Positions 8,542 through 16,781 of a stretch of DNA of 64,000 nt are shown here, piece after piece. The notes beneath the pieces are model-generated. The model worked only from the letters and a program-made list of their open reading frames with translations, made no database searches and was not told where the DNA came from. Source of the DNA: Alpinimonas psychrophila (GTDB lineage: Bacteria; Actinomycetota; Actinomycetes; Actinomycetales; Microbacteriaceae); contig NZ_JACGWU010000004.1 in assembly GCF_014137865.1 (NCBI RefSeq), forward strand, positions 62,001 to 126,000, given 5' to 3'. Position numbers and translations under genes: made by a program. The number at the start of each line of letters is the position of its first letter. Positions within the stretch are counted from its first letter, which is position 1.

Positions 8542-9546
8542 ATGATGACAAGCCCCCGGGTTCCCCACCCTATCCGCAGTGCGCTCGGTGCAGGAAATAA
8601 CGCGAGCCCCACTCCCGAGGAAGAGCAATTCAACGCCTTGATAGAAGCTGACTCTCGCATTGAGCCCCGTGACTGGATGCCGGATGGGTACCGCAAGACA
8701 CTGATTCGCCAGATTTCGCAGCATGCCAATTCCGAAATCATCGGGATGCAGCCTGAGTCCAACTGGATTACCCGCGCCCCCAGCCTCAAGCGCAAAGCAG
8801 TACTCATCGCCAAGGTTCAAGATGAAGCCGGCCACGGTCTCTACCTTTACTCTGCTGCCCAGACTTTGGGAATCTCGCGCGAAGAAATGACGGACCAGCT
8901 CATCGCCGGCAAGGCCCGTTACTCGTCGATCTTTAACTATGAAACCCCTACCTGGGCCGATATGGGTTCCGTTGGCTGGCTCGTTGATGGCGCGGCAATC
9001 TGCAACCAGGTGCCGTTGTGCCGAGCATCCTATGGCCCGTATGGACGCGCCATGGTGCGCATATGTAAAGAAGAGTCCTTTCACCAGCGTCAAGGATTCG
9101 AAATTCTCCTCGAACTCATGAACGGCACCCCCGCTCAACGCGCGATGGCCCAAGAATCTGTGAATCGTTGGTACTGGCCCGCCCTCATGATGTTTGGCCC
9201 CCCCGACGACGATTCGCCCAACTCGGCGCAATCCACTGCTTGGAAGATCAAGCGTTTCTCCAACGACGAACTGCGCCAGCGCTTTGTCAACATGCTCGTT
9301 CCTCAAGCCGCGGTCCTCGGGCTCACCCTTCCGGACCCTGACCTCAAGTGGAACGACGAGACCGGAATGTACGATCTGGGAGAAATTGATTGGACCGAGT
9401 TTCACGAGATTCTCGCTGGCCGCGGTCCCGCAAACGGTCGTCGCCTTCAGCGTCGTCGCGAAGCTCACGAAGACGGACGCTGGGTGCGCGATGCAGCGGC
9501 AGCCTATTCCCGTAAGCAAACTCAGGAAATGGCGGTTGCTTCATGA
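8542..9546 (+). CDS. paaA: 1,2-phenylacetyl-CoA epoxidase, catalytic subunit A
   Basis: A 334-residue di-iron oxygenase subunit that epoxidises phenylacetyl-CoA. Two ExxH iron motifs are visible, in [14 protein letters not shown] and [13 protein letters not shown], in the usual ferritin-like arrangement. The ATG used here is followed at once by a second ATG at 8545; AGAGGAG sits 3 nt before the first and 6 nt before the second, so translation may start at 8545. Overlaps paaB by ATGA. First gene of the paaABCDE-G operon. Confidence 0.95.
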   Translation: MMTSPRVPHPIRSALGAGNNASPTPEEEQFNALIEADSRIEPRDWMPDGYRKTLIRQISQHANSEIIGMQPESNWITRAPSLKRKAVLIAKVQDEAGHGLYLYSAAQTLGISREEMTDQLIAGKARYSSIFNYETPTWADMGSVGWLVDGAAICNQVPLCRASYGPYGRAMVRICKEESFHQRQGFEILLELMNGTPAQRAMAQESVNRWYWPALMMFGPPDDDSPNSAQSTAWKIKRFSNDELRQRFVNMLVPQAAVLGLTLPDPDLKWNDETGMYDLGEIDWTEFHEILAGRGPANGRRLQRRREAHEDGRWVRDAAAAYSRKQTQEMAVAS

Positions 9547-9848
9547 CTTCTCCCGGCAACGACGAAAAAGAAATCTGGCCCCTCTGGGAGGTTTTCGTGC
9601 GCGCGAGCCGCGGAATCAGCCACACCCACGTGGGGTCCCTGCACGCACCCGACTCGATCTTGGCCGTGCGCAACGCTCGCGACCTTTACACCCGTCGTAA
9701 CGAGGGAATTTCGGTGTGGGTCGTTCCGGCCGATGCCATCACCACCAGCGATCCGGATGCGAAGGGTGCCTTCTTCGAATCTCCCGCGGGCAAAAACTAT
9801 CGCCACGCCAGTTATTACACCAAGAGCGAAGGCGTGAAGCACCTGTGA
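9543..9848 (+). CDS. paaB: Phenylacetyl-CoA epoxidase subunit B
   Basis: A 101-residue small subunit that bridges the PaaAC core in the multicomponent oxygenase. [20 protein letters not shown] and the [20 protein letters not shown] segment are typical for PaaB, as is the length (95-105 residues). Start codon overlaps the paaA stop and the stop region overlaps the paaC GTG, indicating coupled synthesis of subunits. Confidence 0.93.
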   Translation: MTSPGNDEKEIWPLWEVFVRASRGISHTHVGSLHAPDSILAVRNARDLYTRRNEGISVWVVPADAITTSDPDAKGAFFESPAGKNYRHASYYTKSEGVKHL

Positions 9849-10705
9849 GTGCCAGTAATCTTGGACACGAAGCAGGCATCGACGAACACGGTCTAGACCA
9901 ACATGGTCACGTAGCCGTGGATGACGTCGTGTTGTCGGCCGAACTGATCGTGGGCGCCTCGGTAGCCACCGCGGACATCGCCGAATACGCGCTCTGGTTG
10001 GGGGATGATTCCCTCATGCTGTCCCAGTCTCTGGGCTGGTGGGTTTCACGGGCTCCCGAGCTCGAAGAAGACGTTGCACTCGGCAACATCGCCCTTGACC
10101 TGATCGGGCACGCGCGTTCACTCCTGCACTTCGCTGGTTCGGCATCCGGCCGGAGTGAAGACGACTTGGCCTATTGGCGTAACGAACCCGAGTTTTTCTC
10201 GGCGCACCTGTTTGAGCAACCCAACGGTGATTTCGCCCACACCATCGTGCGCCAATTCATTGCCTCGCACTACCACTTTGAGCTCTACCGCCGGTTGCAG
10301 TCTTCGGGGGATTCCACGCTGGCGGCTATCACGGCCAAGGCTTTCAAAGAGGTCGACTATCACCGCGAACACGCCGACCTATGGATGCTGCGCCTCGCGC
10401 TCGGCACCGAGGAATCTCGTGAGCGGCTCATTATCGCGCTGACCGATATCTGGCCGTATGTCGATGAGATCTTCACCGATGAGCCCCTCATCGACCGGTT
10501 GGACGGCATTGCCGTTCGTCCGTCGACACTGCGCGACGTCGTCGAAGCAGGCATGCTCACCGTTCTCGCGGAGTGCGAGCTCAAGGAACCCCGCGGCTTC
10601 ATTTCCTCCGGTGGGGGACGTCGCGGAAAGCACTCCGAGAACCTCGGTTTCATGTTGGCAGAGATGCAGGTACTCGCCCGGGCTCACCCGGGAGCGACAT
10701 GGTAA
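9845..10705 (+). CDS. paaC: Phenylacetyl-CoA epoxidase structural subunit C
   Basis: A 286-residue ferritin-like subunit, paralogous to PaaA but lacking a full iron site, that pairs with PaaA. Recognisable by YALWLGDDSLMLSQSLGWWV, APELEEDVALGNIALDLIGH and FKEVDYHREHADLWMLRL. The only in-phase start near the paaB stop is a GTG overlapping it (GTGA); this gives a 38-residue N-terminal extension compared with E. coli PaaC, so a later start is possible but none has a clear ribosome site. Confidence 0.9.
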   Translation: MSASNLGHEAGIDEHGLDQHGHVAVDDVVLSAELIVGASVATADIAEYALWLGDDSLMLSQSLGWWVSRAPELEEDVALGNIALDLIGHARSLLHFAGSASGRSEDDLAYWRNEPEFFSAHLFEQPNGDFAHTIVRQFIASHYHFELYRRLQSSGDSTLAAITAKAFKEVDYHREHADLWMLRLALGTEESRERLIIALTDIWPYVDEIFTDEPLIDRLDGIAVRPSTLRDVVEAGMLTVLAECELKEPRGFISSGGGRRGKHSENLGFMLAEMQVLARAHPGATW

Positions 10706-11226
10706 ACTTCGCCACAATCGCGCGGCCGTTTCCCCACGATGCGGCATCCCGCGAAGCGTGGAACGTTGCCGCGCTTGTCACCGATCCAGAGATTCCCGTT
10801 CTCACCATTGAGGATCTCGGGGTCTTGCGGTCGGTTCAGGTGACGGCTGCGGGAACATCCGTGACTCTCACGCCCACCTATAGCGGCTGCCCCGCCATGG
10901 ATGCCATGAAAACGGATGTGCACACGGCCCTCACGTCAGCCGGTTACAAGAATGTTGCGGTCACGATTGTGCTGAGCCCCGCGTGGACCACCGACTGGAT
11001 CAGTGACGACGGCAAGGCGAAGCTGGAAACCTATGGGATTGCTGCCCCCAACGGTCACGCAACGGCCCGCCAGCCCGGCGTTGTGCGGTTGCAGATGGCT
11101 GTTAAATGCCCGCAGTGCTCGTCGCTGAACACCACGGAGTTGTCCCGGTTTGGGTCTACCTCCTGCAAGGCCCTCTACGAATGCCGCGATTGCCTCGAAC
11201 CATTCGATTACTTCAAGGTGCTGTAA
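10699..11226 (+). CDS. paaD: Phenylacetyl-CoA epoxidase-associated protein D (MIP18/DUF59 plus zinc ribbon)
   Basis: A 175-residue protein with an N-terminal MIP18/DUF59 domain (VTDPEIPVLTIEDLGVLR, TPTYSGCPAMDAM) and a C-terminal four-cysteine ribbon (CPQC near residue 135, CRDC near 165). PaaD is thought to support Fe-S or iron assembly of the epoxidase rather than catalyse. Start overlaps the end of paaC by seven bases, after GGGAG. Confidence 0.92.
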   Translation: MVNFATIARPFPHDAASREAWNVAALVTDPEIPVLTIEDLGVLRSVQVTAAGTSVTLTPTYSGCPAMDAMKTDVHTALTSAGYKNVAVTIVLSPAWTTDWISDDGKAKLETYGIAAPNGHATARQPGVVRLQMAVKCPQCSSLNTTELSRFGSTSCKALYECRDCLEPFDYFKVL

Positions 11227-11229
11227 AAC

Positions 11230-12360
11230 ATGGTCATAGAAACACAGGTCACAAAAACACTGATCGCTCCCAAAAACCGGGCGCGGTTCAACTCCCTCAT
11301 GGTCGAGAGTGTTCGCCCACTTACCGCCGACAGCGTGGAAGTGACGTTCGCGGTGCCCGAGGCGCTTCACGGGCAATACAACTACGCGCCGGGGCAATAC
11401 CTCGCGTTGCGCTCGACCCTGAACGGTCGTGAATTGCGCCGAAGCTACTCCATTTGCCGGCCCCCCACGGTGGGCTCGGTGAGTGTCGCCATCAAGCGGG
11501 ATCTTGGGGGCGTTTTCTCCACGTGGGCCAACAGTGAGTTGCTCGCGGGGATGGCCATGGACGTCATGACGCCTCAGGGAACGTTCACGACAGGCCTTGA
11601 CGATCTCGACAACCGCCGAATCGTAGGCATCGCGGCAGGCTCGGGAATCACTCCATTGATGTCGTTGGCGCGCACGGTGCTGGAGAAATCATCCACGTCA
11701 CATTTCGTCTTGGTGTACACAAACCGCACCGCGCTGGATGTCATGTTCCTCGACGAACTGGCAGACCTTAAAGATAAGTTCCCCGCCCGTTTTGAGCTGT
11801 ATCACGTGCTCTCGCGCCAGCAGCGATCGTCTCCTCTTCTCTCGGGACGCATCGACGAAGAGAAGCTGCGTCTCATGTTTGCCACCATCATTCGGCCGAG
11901 CACGGTGGACGAATGGTTCCTGTGCGGACCATTCGAGTTGGTGCAGCTATGCCGCGACACGTTGGCCGACGTGCACGTTCCCGCCTCGGACATTCGCTTT
12001 GAGCTCTTCTCGACCGGTGAACCCTACAAGCCCGAGGATGGCAACCAGCGCCCCGTGGTCGTTTTGAGTGGCGACAAGACCTTTGAGATTAACTTCACGC
12101 TGGATGGCGAGAGTGCCACCGTCACCACACCGGTCAATGCCAACGAGAGTATTCTCACCGCGGCCTTGCGCGTGCGGCCCGACGTGCCCTTTGCGTGTGC
12201 CGGTGGCGTGTGCGGTACGTGTCGCGCTCGCGTTGTCAGCGGTGACGTCAAAATGACCGAGAACTACGCACTGGAACCCGACGAACTAGCGCGTGGTTAC
12301 GTACTGACCTGTCAGTCGCATCCCGTGAGCGACACCGTCGTCGTCGACTACGACGTCTAA
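11230..12360 (+). CDS. paaE: Phenylacetyl-CoA epoxidase reductase subunit
   Basis: A 376-residue electron-transfer subunit: FAD-binding reductase domain first (RSYSICRPP, AAGSGITPLMSLA), NAD domain (FLCGPFELVQLC), then a plant-type 2Fe-2S ferredoxin domain at the C-terminus with CAGGVCGTCRARV and a distal Cys in VLTCQSHP. It passes electrons from NAD(P)H to PaaA. The start codon has no strong ribosome site and lies three bases after the paaD stop. Confidence 0.94.
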   Translation: MVIETQVTKTLIAPKNRARFNSLMVESVRPLTADSVEVTFAVPEALHGQYNYAPGQYLALRSTLNGRELRRSYSICRPPTVGSVSVAIKRDLGGVFSTWANSELLAGMAMDVMTPQGTFTTGLDDLDNRRIVGIAAGSGITPLMSLARTVLEKSSTSHFVLVYTNRTALDVMFLDELADLKDKFPARFELYHVLSRQQRSSPLLSGRIDEEKLRLMFATIIRPSTVDEWFLCGPFELVQLCRDTLADVHVPASDIRFELFSTGEPYKPEDGNQRPVVVLSGDKTFEINFTLDGESATVTTPVNANESILTAALRVRPDVPFACAGGVCGTCRARVVSGDVKMTENYALEPDELARGYVLTCQSHPVSDTVVVDYDV

Positions 12361-12374
12361 AGGAGACTGCCCGC

Positions 12375-13142
12375 ATGATTGATCTCACCATTGAGGACAA
12401 CATCGCTCGCGTTGTGCTCAACGCTCCTCACAAGATGAACGCGCTCGACGAAGCGGGCATTTCTGAGTTGAGCAAGGCCTACGAGGACGCGGCGGCGGCC
12501 GGCGTTCGTGCTCTCATCTTGAGTGGTGAAGGCCGGGCGTTCTGTGCCGGGCGTGACATTTCTGCCGTCAATCCAGCAACGGATGATGTGCTCGCCTACC
12601 TCGGGGATCTCGTCACCCCTTTACTGCAGAAGATGAGTGCCTTTCCGGCACCGACCTTTGCGGCCGCCCACGGCGCATGTCTTGGAGTTGGCCTCGGACT
12701 GTTGATTGCCACCGACGTCGTGTACGTCGCCGACACCGCCAAAATCGGCTCCCCTTTTGCCAACCTCGGCGCCACGCTGGACTCGGGTGGCCACGCCCTC
12801 TTCGTGGAACGGCTCGGGGCGCACCGCACGCTTGACCTCATCTACTCGGGGGGTCTTATGACGGGCGTAGAGGCTGTCACGGCAGGACTGTTCAGCCAAG
12901 TTTTCCCTGCCGATGACCTGCAAAATGCCACGATGAAGGCTGCCACACATGCCGCTCAAGGCGCCACTCAAGCGTTCTTGGCCAGCAAAGAGTTGGTGCA
13001 TTCTCTGCGCGACGACCGCCTTGGTCTCTGGCAGAGCATGGCGAATGAGAATGTGGCTCAGGCTGCCCTGTGTGCTACGGATGACTATCTCGAGGGCTTC
13101 GCAGCTTTCCAGGAGAAGCGCCCCGCCGTCTTTATTGGCTAG
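12375..13142 (+). CDS. paaG: Crotonase-family 1,2-epoxyphenylacetyl-CoA isomerase (PaaG-like)
   Basis: A 255-residue crotonase. The oxyanion-hole segments CAGRDISAV (about residue 58) and AHGACLGVGLG (about 98) are present, and the segment NLGATLDSGGH carries an Asp where PaaG has its catalytic Asp, rather than the Glu pair of hydratases. Directly after paaE with a strong AAAGGAG site. Assignment as the isomerase that forms oxepin-CoA rests on this Asp and on the operon; sequence alone would leave it as an enoyl-CoA hydratase/isomerase. Confidence 0.8.
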   Translation: MIDLTIEDNIARVVLNAPHKMNALDEAGISELSKAYEDAAAAGVRALILSGEGRAFCAGRDISAVNPATDDVLAYLGDLVTPLLQKMSAFPAPTFAAAHGACLGVGLGLLIATDVVYVADTAKIGSPFANLGATLDSGGHALFVERLGAHRTLDLIYSGGLMTGVEAVTAGLFSQVFPADDLQNATMKAATHAAQGATQAFLASKELVHSLRDDRLGLWQSMANENVAQAALCATDDYLEGFAAFQEKRPAVFIG

Positions 13143-13164
13143 TTTTACCGCGACGTACTATACG

Positions 13165-13204
13165 AAAAGTCGGCACCAACCCTCACAGGTTAGTGCCGAC
13201 TTTT
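13165..13204. terminator. Bidirectional rho-independent terminator between paaG and the transporter gene
   Basis: Arms AAAAGTCGGCACCAACC (13165-13181) and GGTTAGTGCCGACTTTT (13188-13204) pair over 17 positions with one C-A mismatch and a 6-nt loop. The flanking A and T runs give a U-tract in both directions, as expected between two convergent genes. Confidence 0.9.
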
Positions 13205-13217
13205 CTGTGGCGCAGAG

Positions 13218-14561
13218 TCAGTGCTCCGAAACTCCGAGCGGGATGCCCTTGGTCTCTTTCACAAGACTGACCGCAATGAACGAGATGACGGCGAGACCCA
13301 TGATGTACAGACCAATGGAGGGTGCCCATCCGGTCTGATCAAGCAACAACTGGGCAATCAGCGGCGCGAAAGCGCCACCAAGGATTGCTCCTAGGGCGTA
13401 GCCAATCGATACACCGGAGTACCGGACTTCGGCCGGGAACATCTCTGCATAGAGTGCAGCCTGTGGCCCGTAAGAGAAGCCTAAAGCGCTCGCCAAGATA
13501 ACGAGCGCGAGAGCAAACAAGACAATGTTTCCGGTCCCGATGAGCAGGAACATGGGGATTGCCCAGACGAAGAGCAAAAGGTAGCCCAGCTGGAACGTGC
13601 GAATACGACCAATCTTGTCTGACAGGATTCCGCCAGCCATCGTGGAGGCCAACCAGAATACGGCGGCAATTGTACTCGCCAGAAGGACTGGTGAGCGCTC
13701 CATGCCAAGGCCGCCGGCTGCAACCGGCTTGGTGGCGAAGGAGGAGAAGAAGGCAATCAAAAGGTAACCGGCAGCGTTGTTCGCAATGAAGATGAGTGCG
13801 GTCAGTACTACCTGACGCCAGTGCTTCGTGAAGAGCTGCTTCAGGGGAGCAGCAGACTCCTTCTTGCGAGCTCGCATCTCAGTGAAAACGGGGCTTTCAT
13901 CGACCGAGCGACGGATGATGAATCCGACGATGATAAGGATCACGGAGACGAGGAACGGAATTCGCCAGCCCCAGGCAAGGAAACTTGCGGAGCTCATGGA
14001 GGTGGTCACTAACAGCATGACGCCAGCAGCAAGGATGAGTCCTGCGGGAACGCCGATTTGTGGGTAGGCCCCGAAGAATCCCCGTTTGTTCGTGGGTGCG
14101 TGCTCCACGCTGAGCAATGCAGCACCGCCCCATTCCCCACCGGCAGAGAATCCCTGAAGGATTCGCAACACGATCAACAGGACTGGTGCCAAGACGCCGA
14201 TTTGGTCAAAGGTCGGCAGCAAACCAATCAGTGCGGTTGCGGCACCCATGACGACGAGCGTGAAAACAAGCATTGCTTTGCGGCCGATTCGGTCACCGAG
14301 GTGGCCGGCCACGATAGCGCCGAGTGGACGGAACAGGAAGCTAATACCCAGAGAAGCCCAAGCAATGAGCTGTGCCAACGGAGCGTTGTTGCTTGCGAGG
14401 GGGGCGAAGTAAAGCCCAGCCAGAACAAGCCCAGCGGCTTGAGCATAAATAAAGAAGTCGTACCACTCGATGGTTGTCCCCACCATGGTGCCGACCAAGA
14501 CTCGACGTTGTTCGCGACGGGTGACGCTCGTCGGCGGGGCGGCTTCAATTGTTGCTGTCAT
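13218..14561 (-). CDS. MHS-family (MFS) metabolite:proton symporter, probable phenylacetate importer
   Basis: A 447-residue, 12-helix MFS permease. It has the metabolite:H+ symporter features TIEWYDFFIYAQAAGLV, HLGDRIGRKAMLV (loop 2-3 motif), LRILQGFSAGGEWGGAALLSVE and EMFPAEVRYSG. Relatives move shikimate, alpha-ketoglutarate or aromatic acids. Strong AAAGGAG before the ATG. A third copy of the paa operator lies about 80-100 bp upstream, which ties it to the phenylacetate regulon; substrate is therefore inferred, not shown. Confidence 0.88.
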   Translation of the reverse strand: MTATIEAAPPTSVTRREQRRVLVGTMVGTTIEWYDFFIYAQAAGLVLAGLYFAPLASNNAPLAQLIAWASLGISFLFRPLGAIVAGHLGDRIGRKAMLVFTLVVMGAATALIGLLPTFDQIGVLAPVLLIVLRILQGFSAGGEWGGAALLSVEHAPTNKRGFFGAYPQIGVPAGLILAAGVMLLVTTSMSSASFLAWGWRIPFLVSVILIIVGFIIRRSVDESPVFTEMRARKKESAAPLKQLFTKHWRQVVLTALIFIANNAAGYLLIAFFSSFATKPVAAGGLGMERSPVLLASTIAAVFWLASTMAGGILSDKIGRIRTFQLGYLLLFVWAIPMFLLIGTGNIVLFALALVILASALGFSYGPQAALYAEMFPAEVRYSGVSIGYALGAILGGAFAPLIAQLLLDQTGWAPSIGLYIMGLAVISFIAVSLVKETKGIPLGVSEH

Positions 14562-14631
14562 GGAATACTCCTTTGTATTTCAATATGGTTGCTTCCGTGC
14601 GCGCACAAAAGCGCGAACAATTCCCTATCTC

Positions 14632-14659
14632 AGTATAAGTAACCGAACAGTCGGTCACT
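14632..14659 (-). promoter_or_regulatory. Third copy of the paa TetR operator, upstream of the MHS transporter
   Basis: The palindrome at 14638-14659 has core ACCGAACAGTCGGT and perfect outer arms AGT/ACT, and is the best-formed of the three sites. On the minus strand TATACT (plus 14632-14637) directly follows it as a -10 for the transporter gene. The rest of 14660-14760 shows no gene. Confidence 0.68.
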
Positions 14660-14760
14660 TAATAGGAACGCTTTATGTTAGCCGCGAGGGGGCGCTCGCG
14701 CAACACGCCCGAGTCGAGTCGTGCAATACAAGGCGAAGCGGGGGTGCTCGCCCGTACTAA

Positions 14761-15810
14761 CTAGGGAACGCGGGTGAGCCACTCCTGTGTACCGAACTTC
14801 TCAGTCACCAAAACCTCCGCCTGCGCGTACTCGTCTTCGGTGATCTCACCGGGTACGGCTCCATAAAGGCCGGCGAAGGTGGCCTTCATCCGTTCGATAA
14901 TTTCGGCACGGGAGAGACCGGTCTGGCTGCGCAAAGGGTCGACACGCTTGGCGGCACTCTTGGTGCCCTTGTCGCTCATCTTTTCGCGGCCGATGCGCAG
15001 CACCTGCACCATCTTCTCGCCGTCCATGTCGTAACTCATGGTGACGTGGTGAAGTACGGCGCCGTTGCCAAGACGCTTTTGGGCGGCCCCGCCAATCTTG
15101 CCGGTGGGGCTCGTGATGTCGTTCAGCGGCATGTAGGTGGCGTCGATACCGAGGGACTTCAGGGCAGTGATGACCCACTCATCTAAGAAGGCGTAGGAGT
15201 CAGCAAAGCTCATGCCCTGCACGAGATCACCGGGAACATAGATGGAATAGGTGACGACCGAGCCGGCCTCCATGAACATGGCGCCGCCACCCGAGACGCG
15301 GCGCACGACCTCAAAACCGTGGGCCGCAGCCTGTTCGGGGTCGACCTCGTTTTTGAGGCTCTGAAAGCTGCCAATAACGACGGCGGGTTGATTCCATTCC
15401 CAAATGCGCAGGGTGGGCTGGCGGCGACCGGCGCCGACCTCGTTGGCCAGCACCTCATCCAGCGCCATGTGCATAACGGGCGAGACTGCCTTCGAATGGA
15501 TGATCGCCCACTCGTAATCCCGCCACGCCGTTGCTTTGGCTAGGGAGCGTCGGACCGCAATGGCCACCGCCTCCGGCGTGAACCCGAGCAGGGTCGCGCC
15601 CTCGGGGAGTGCGGCACGAACGGCGGCCGCGATGGTGGTCGCGTCGCTTGTCTCAGGCAAGCCGTTGACCGCGGCATTGATCAGCGGCAAGGCTTCGTCG
15701 GGCTCCAAGAAGAAGTCTCCGGCAAGGCGGAAGTCTGTAATGCGGCCATCGGTCGTGTCGAGATCGACAACCACGAGTTTGCCGCCGGGAACCTTATATT
15801 CACCGTGCAT
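14761..15810 (-). CDS. lplA: Lipoate-protein ligase family protein with N-terminal accessory domain
   Basis: A 349-residue ligase that attaches lipoate or a related acyl group to E2/GcvH proteins. Residues 1-90 (VPGGKLVVVDLDTTDGRI, GDFFLEPDEALPLI) resemble the accessory domain (LplB/LplA C-terminal domain); the BPL/LPL catalytic domain follows with VVRRVSGGGAMF and the substrate Lys in GKIGGAAQKR. The order accessory-then-catalytic is the reverse of E. coli LplA. Good AAGGAG site before the ATG. Stands alone on its strand. Confidence 0.82.
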   Translation of the reverse strand: MHGEYKVPGGKLVVVDLDTTDGRITDFRLAGDFFLEPDEALPLINAAVNGLPETSDATTIAAAVRAALPEGATLLGFTPEAVAIAVRRSLAKATAWRDYEWAIIHSKAVSPVMHMALDEVLANEVGAGRRQPTLRIWEWNQPAVVIGSFQSLKNEVDPEQAAAHGFEVVRRVSGGGAMFMEAGSVVTYSIYVPGDLVQGMSFADSYAFLDEWVITALKSLGIDATYMPLNDITSPTGKIGGAAQKRLGNGAVLHHVTMSYDMDGEKMVQVLRIGREKMSDKGTKSAAKRVDPLRSQTGLSRAEIIERMKATFAGLYGAVPGEITEDEYAQAEVLVTEKFGTQEWLTRVP

Positions 15811-15952
15811 GGGGGATGCTCCTTAGGGGAGTTTCGGCAAGAGGTTCGAGAACGCGAACCGCAACGCCGCGTGCTCCAGCCTACGCCCGGCGGGAGTCCC
15901 GTTCACGGCCGGCTCAAGGCTTACTCATAGCTCATGGTCTTATCGTGGAGGC

Positions 15953-16744
15953 ATGCCTACTCGTCGCACCCGCAAGCGCGCCATTCTCGGCGGCGTTTCT
16001 GTGTTTGCCCTCGTCGTTTTAGCAGCGGGCGTCGCCGCGTGGGCTGACGGGCATCTTGCGGGCACGAATTCGACATTCGAGGCGGCCCAGGTTGCCGCAT
16101 CACCTGCAGCTACGGTCAACCCTTCCGCCACAGTTGATCTCACTCCGTTGGATGACCCCGCTCCTATCGTGGATCCGGCCAGCAGCTCGGCGCTGAACGT
16201 GGTGGCCATCGGGGACTCGATCATGGCGGGTAGTGGGCTTAATGACGATGAATCGTGGCTCGCCATTGTTGCTGAGTCTCACGGATGGAAACTCACCAAC
16301 CTTGCCAGCGACGGATCGGGATTTGTGACGGTCGGAGACGACGGCGATACCTTCTCTGATCAAACAATTGTGGCGCTTAGCCTGCATCCGGATGTCATCA
16401 TTTTGAGTGGCAGTAGCAACGATCTTGGGGTGAGCCAGGCTGTTTTAGCCAATGCAACGACAGCCCTCATCGAACGGATTCACCTCGTGCTTCCTCAAAC
16501 AATCATTCTGACGGTGGATGCCATCTGGGGCGACACCGATTTTCCTGGCCAATTGAGCGAAATGGATGCTTCGGTCAAGCTAGCCTCGGCCAGAGCCAGC
16601 GGTGCCTACCTCGATATCGGGCAGCCCCTCTCGGGCATACCAAACCTGATGCAAGCGGATGGCGTTCACCCCAACGTTGCGGGCCAAGCTGCGTTGGCTC
16701 AGGCCTTCGACGCAGCTCTTGAGGCGAGTGGCCTCAACCTGTAA
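15953..16744 (+). CDS. Membrane-anchored SGNH/GDSL hydrolase
   Basis: A 263-residue exported hydrolase. Basic N-terminus then one hydrophobic segment (about residues 10-30), an Ala/Pro/Thr-rich linker, then the SGNH blocks: AIGDSIMAGSG (nucleophile Ser), block III GSSNDLG and block V DGVHPN with the catalytic Asp/His. Such proteins deacylate cell-wall or lipid esters; substrate unknown. GGAGG lies only one base before the ATG, too close for normal initiation. Confidence 0.85.
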   Translation: MPTRRTRKRAILGGVSVFALVVLAAGVAAWADGHLAGTNSTFEAAQVAASPAATVNPSATVDLTPLDDPAPIVDPASSSALNVVAIGDSIMAGSGLNDDESWLAIVAESHGWKLTNLASDGSGFVTVGDDGDTFSDQTIVALSLHPDVIILSGSSNDLGVSQAVLANATTALIERIHLVLPQTIILTVDAIWGDTDFPGQLSEMDASVKLASARASGAYLDIGQPLSGIPNLMQADGVHPNVAGQAALAQAFDAALEASGLNL

Positions 16745-16781
16745 AAGCTCGCGCGCACTCTAGACTCGGGCCATATCCCCC

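Noticed and set aside
8488-9519. Long open frame antisense to paaA (343 codons), and similar ones opposite crtI (55764-56897) and crtEb (57740-58732)
   Set aside because: They lie entirely opposite well-supported genes, their products are rich in Arg, His and Gly with no family pattern, and such frames are expected from third-position GC bias.
13165-13204. Insertion-sequence terminal inverted repeats
   Set aside because: The arms sit between two convergent genes with A/T runs outside, the normal shape of a bidirectional terminator.
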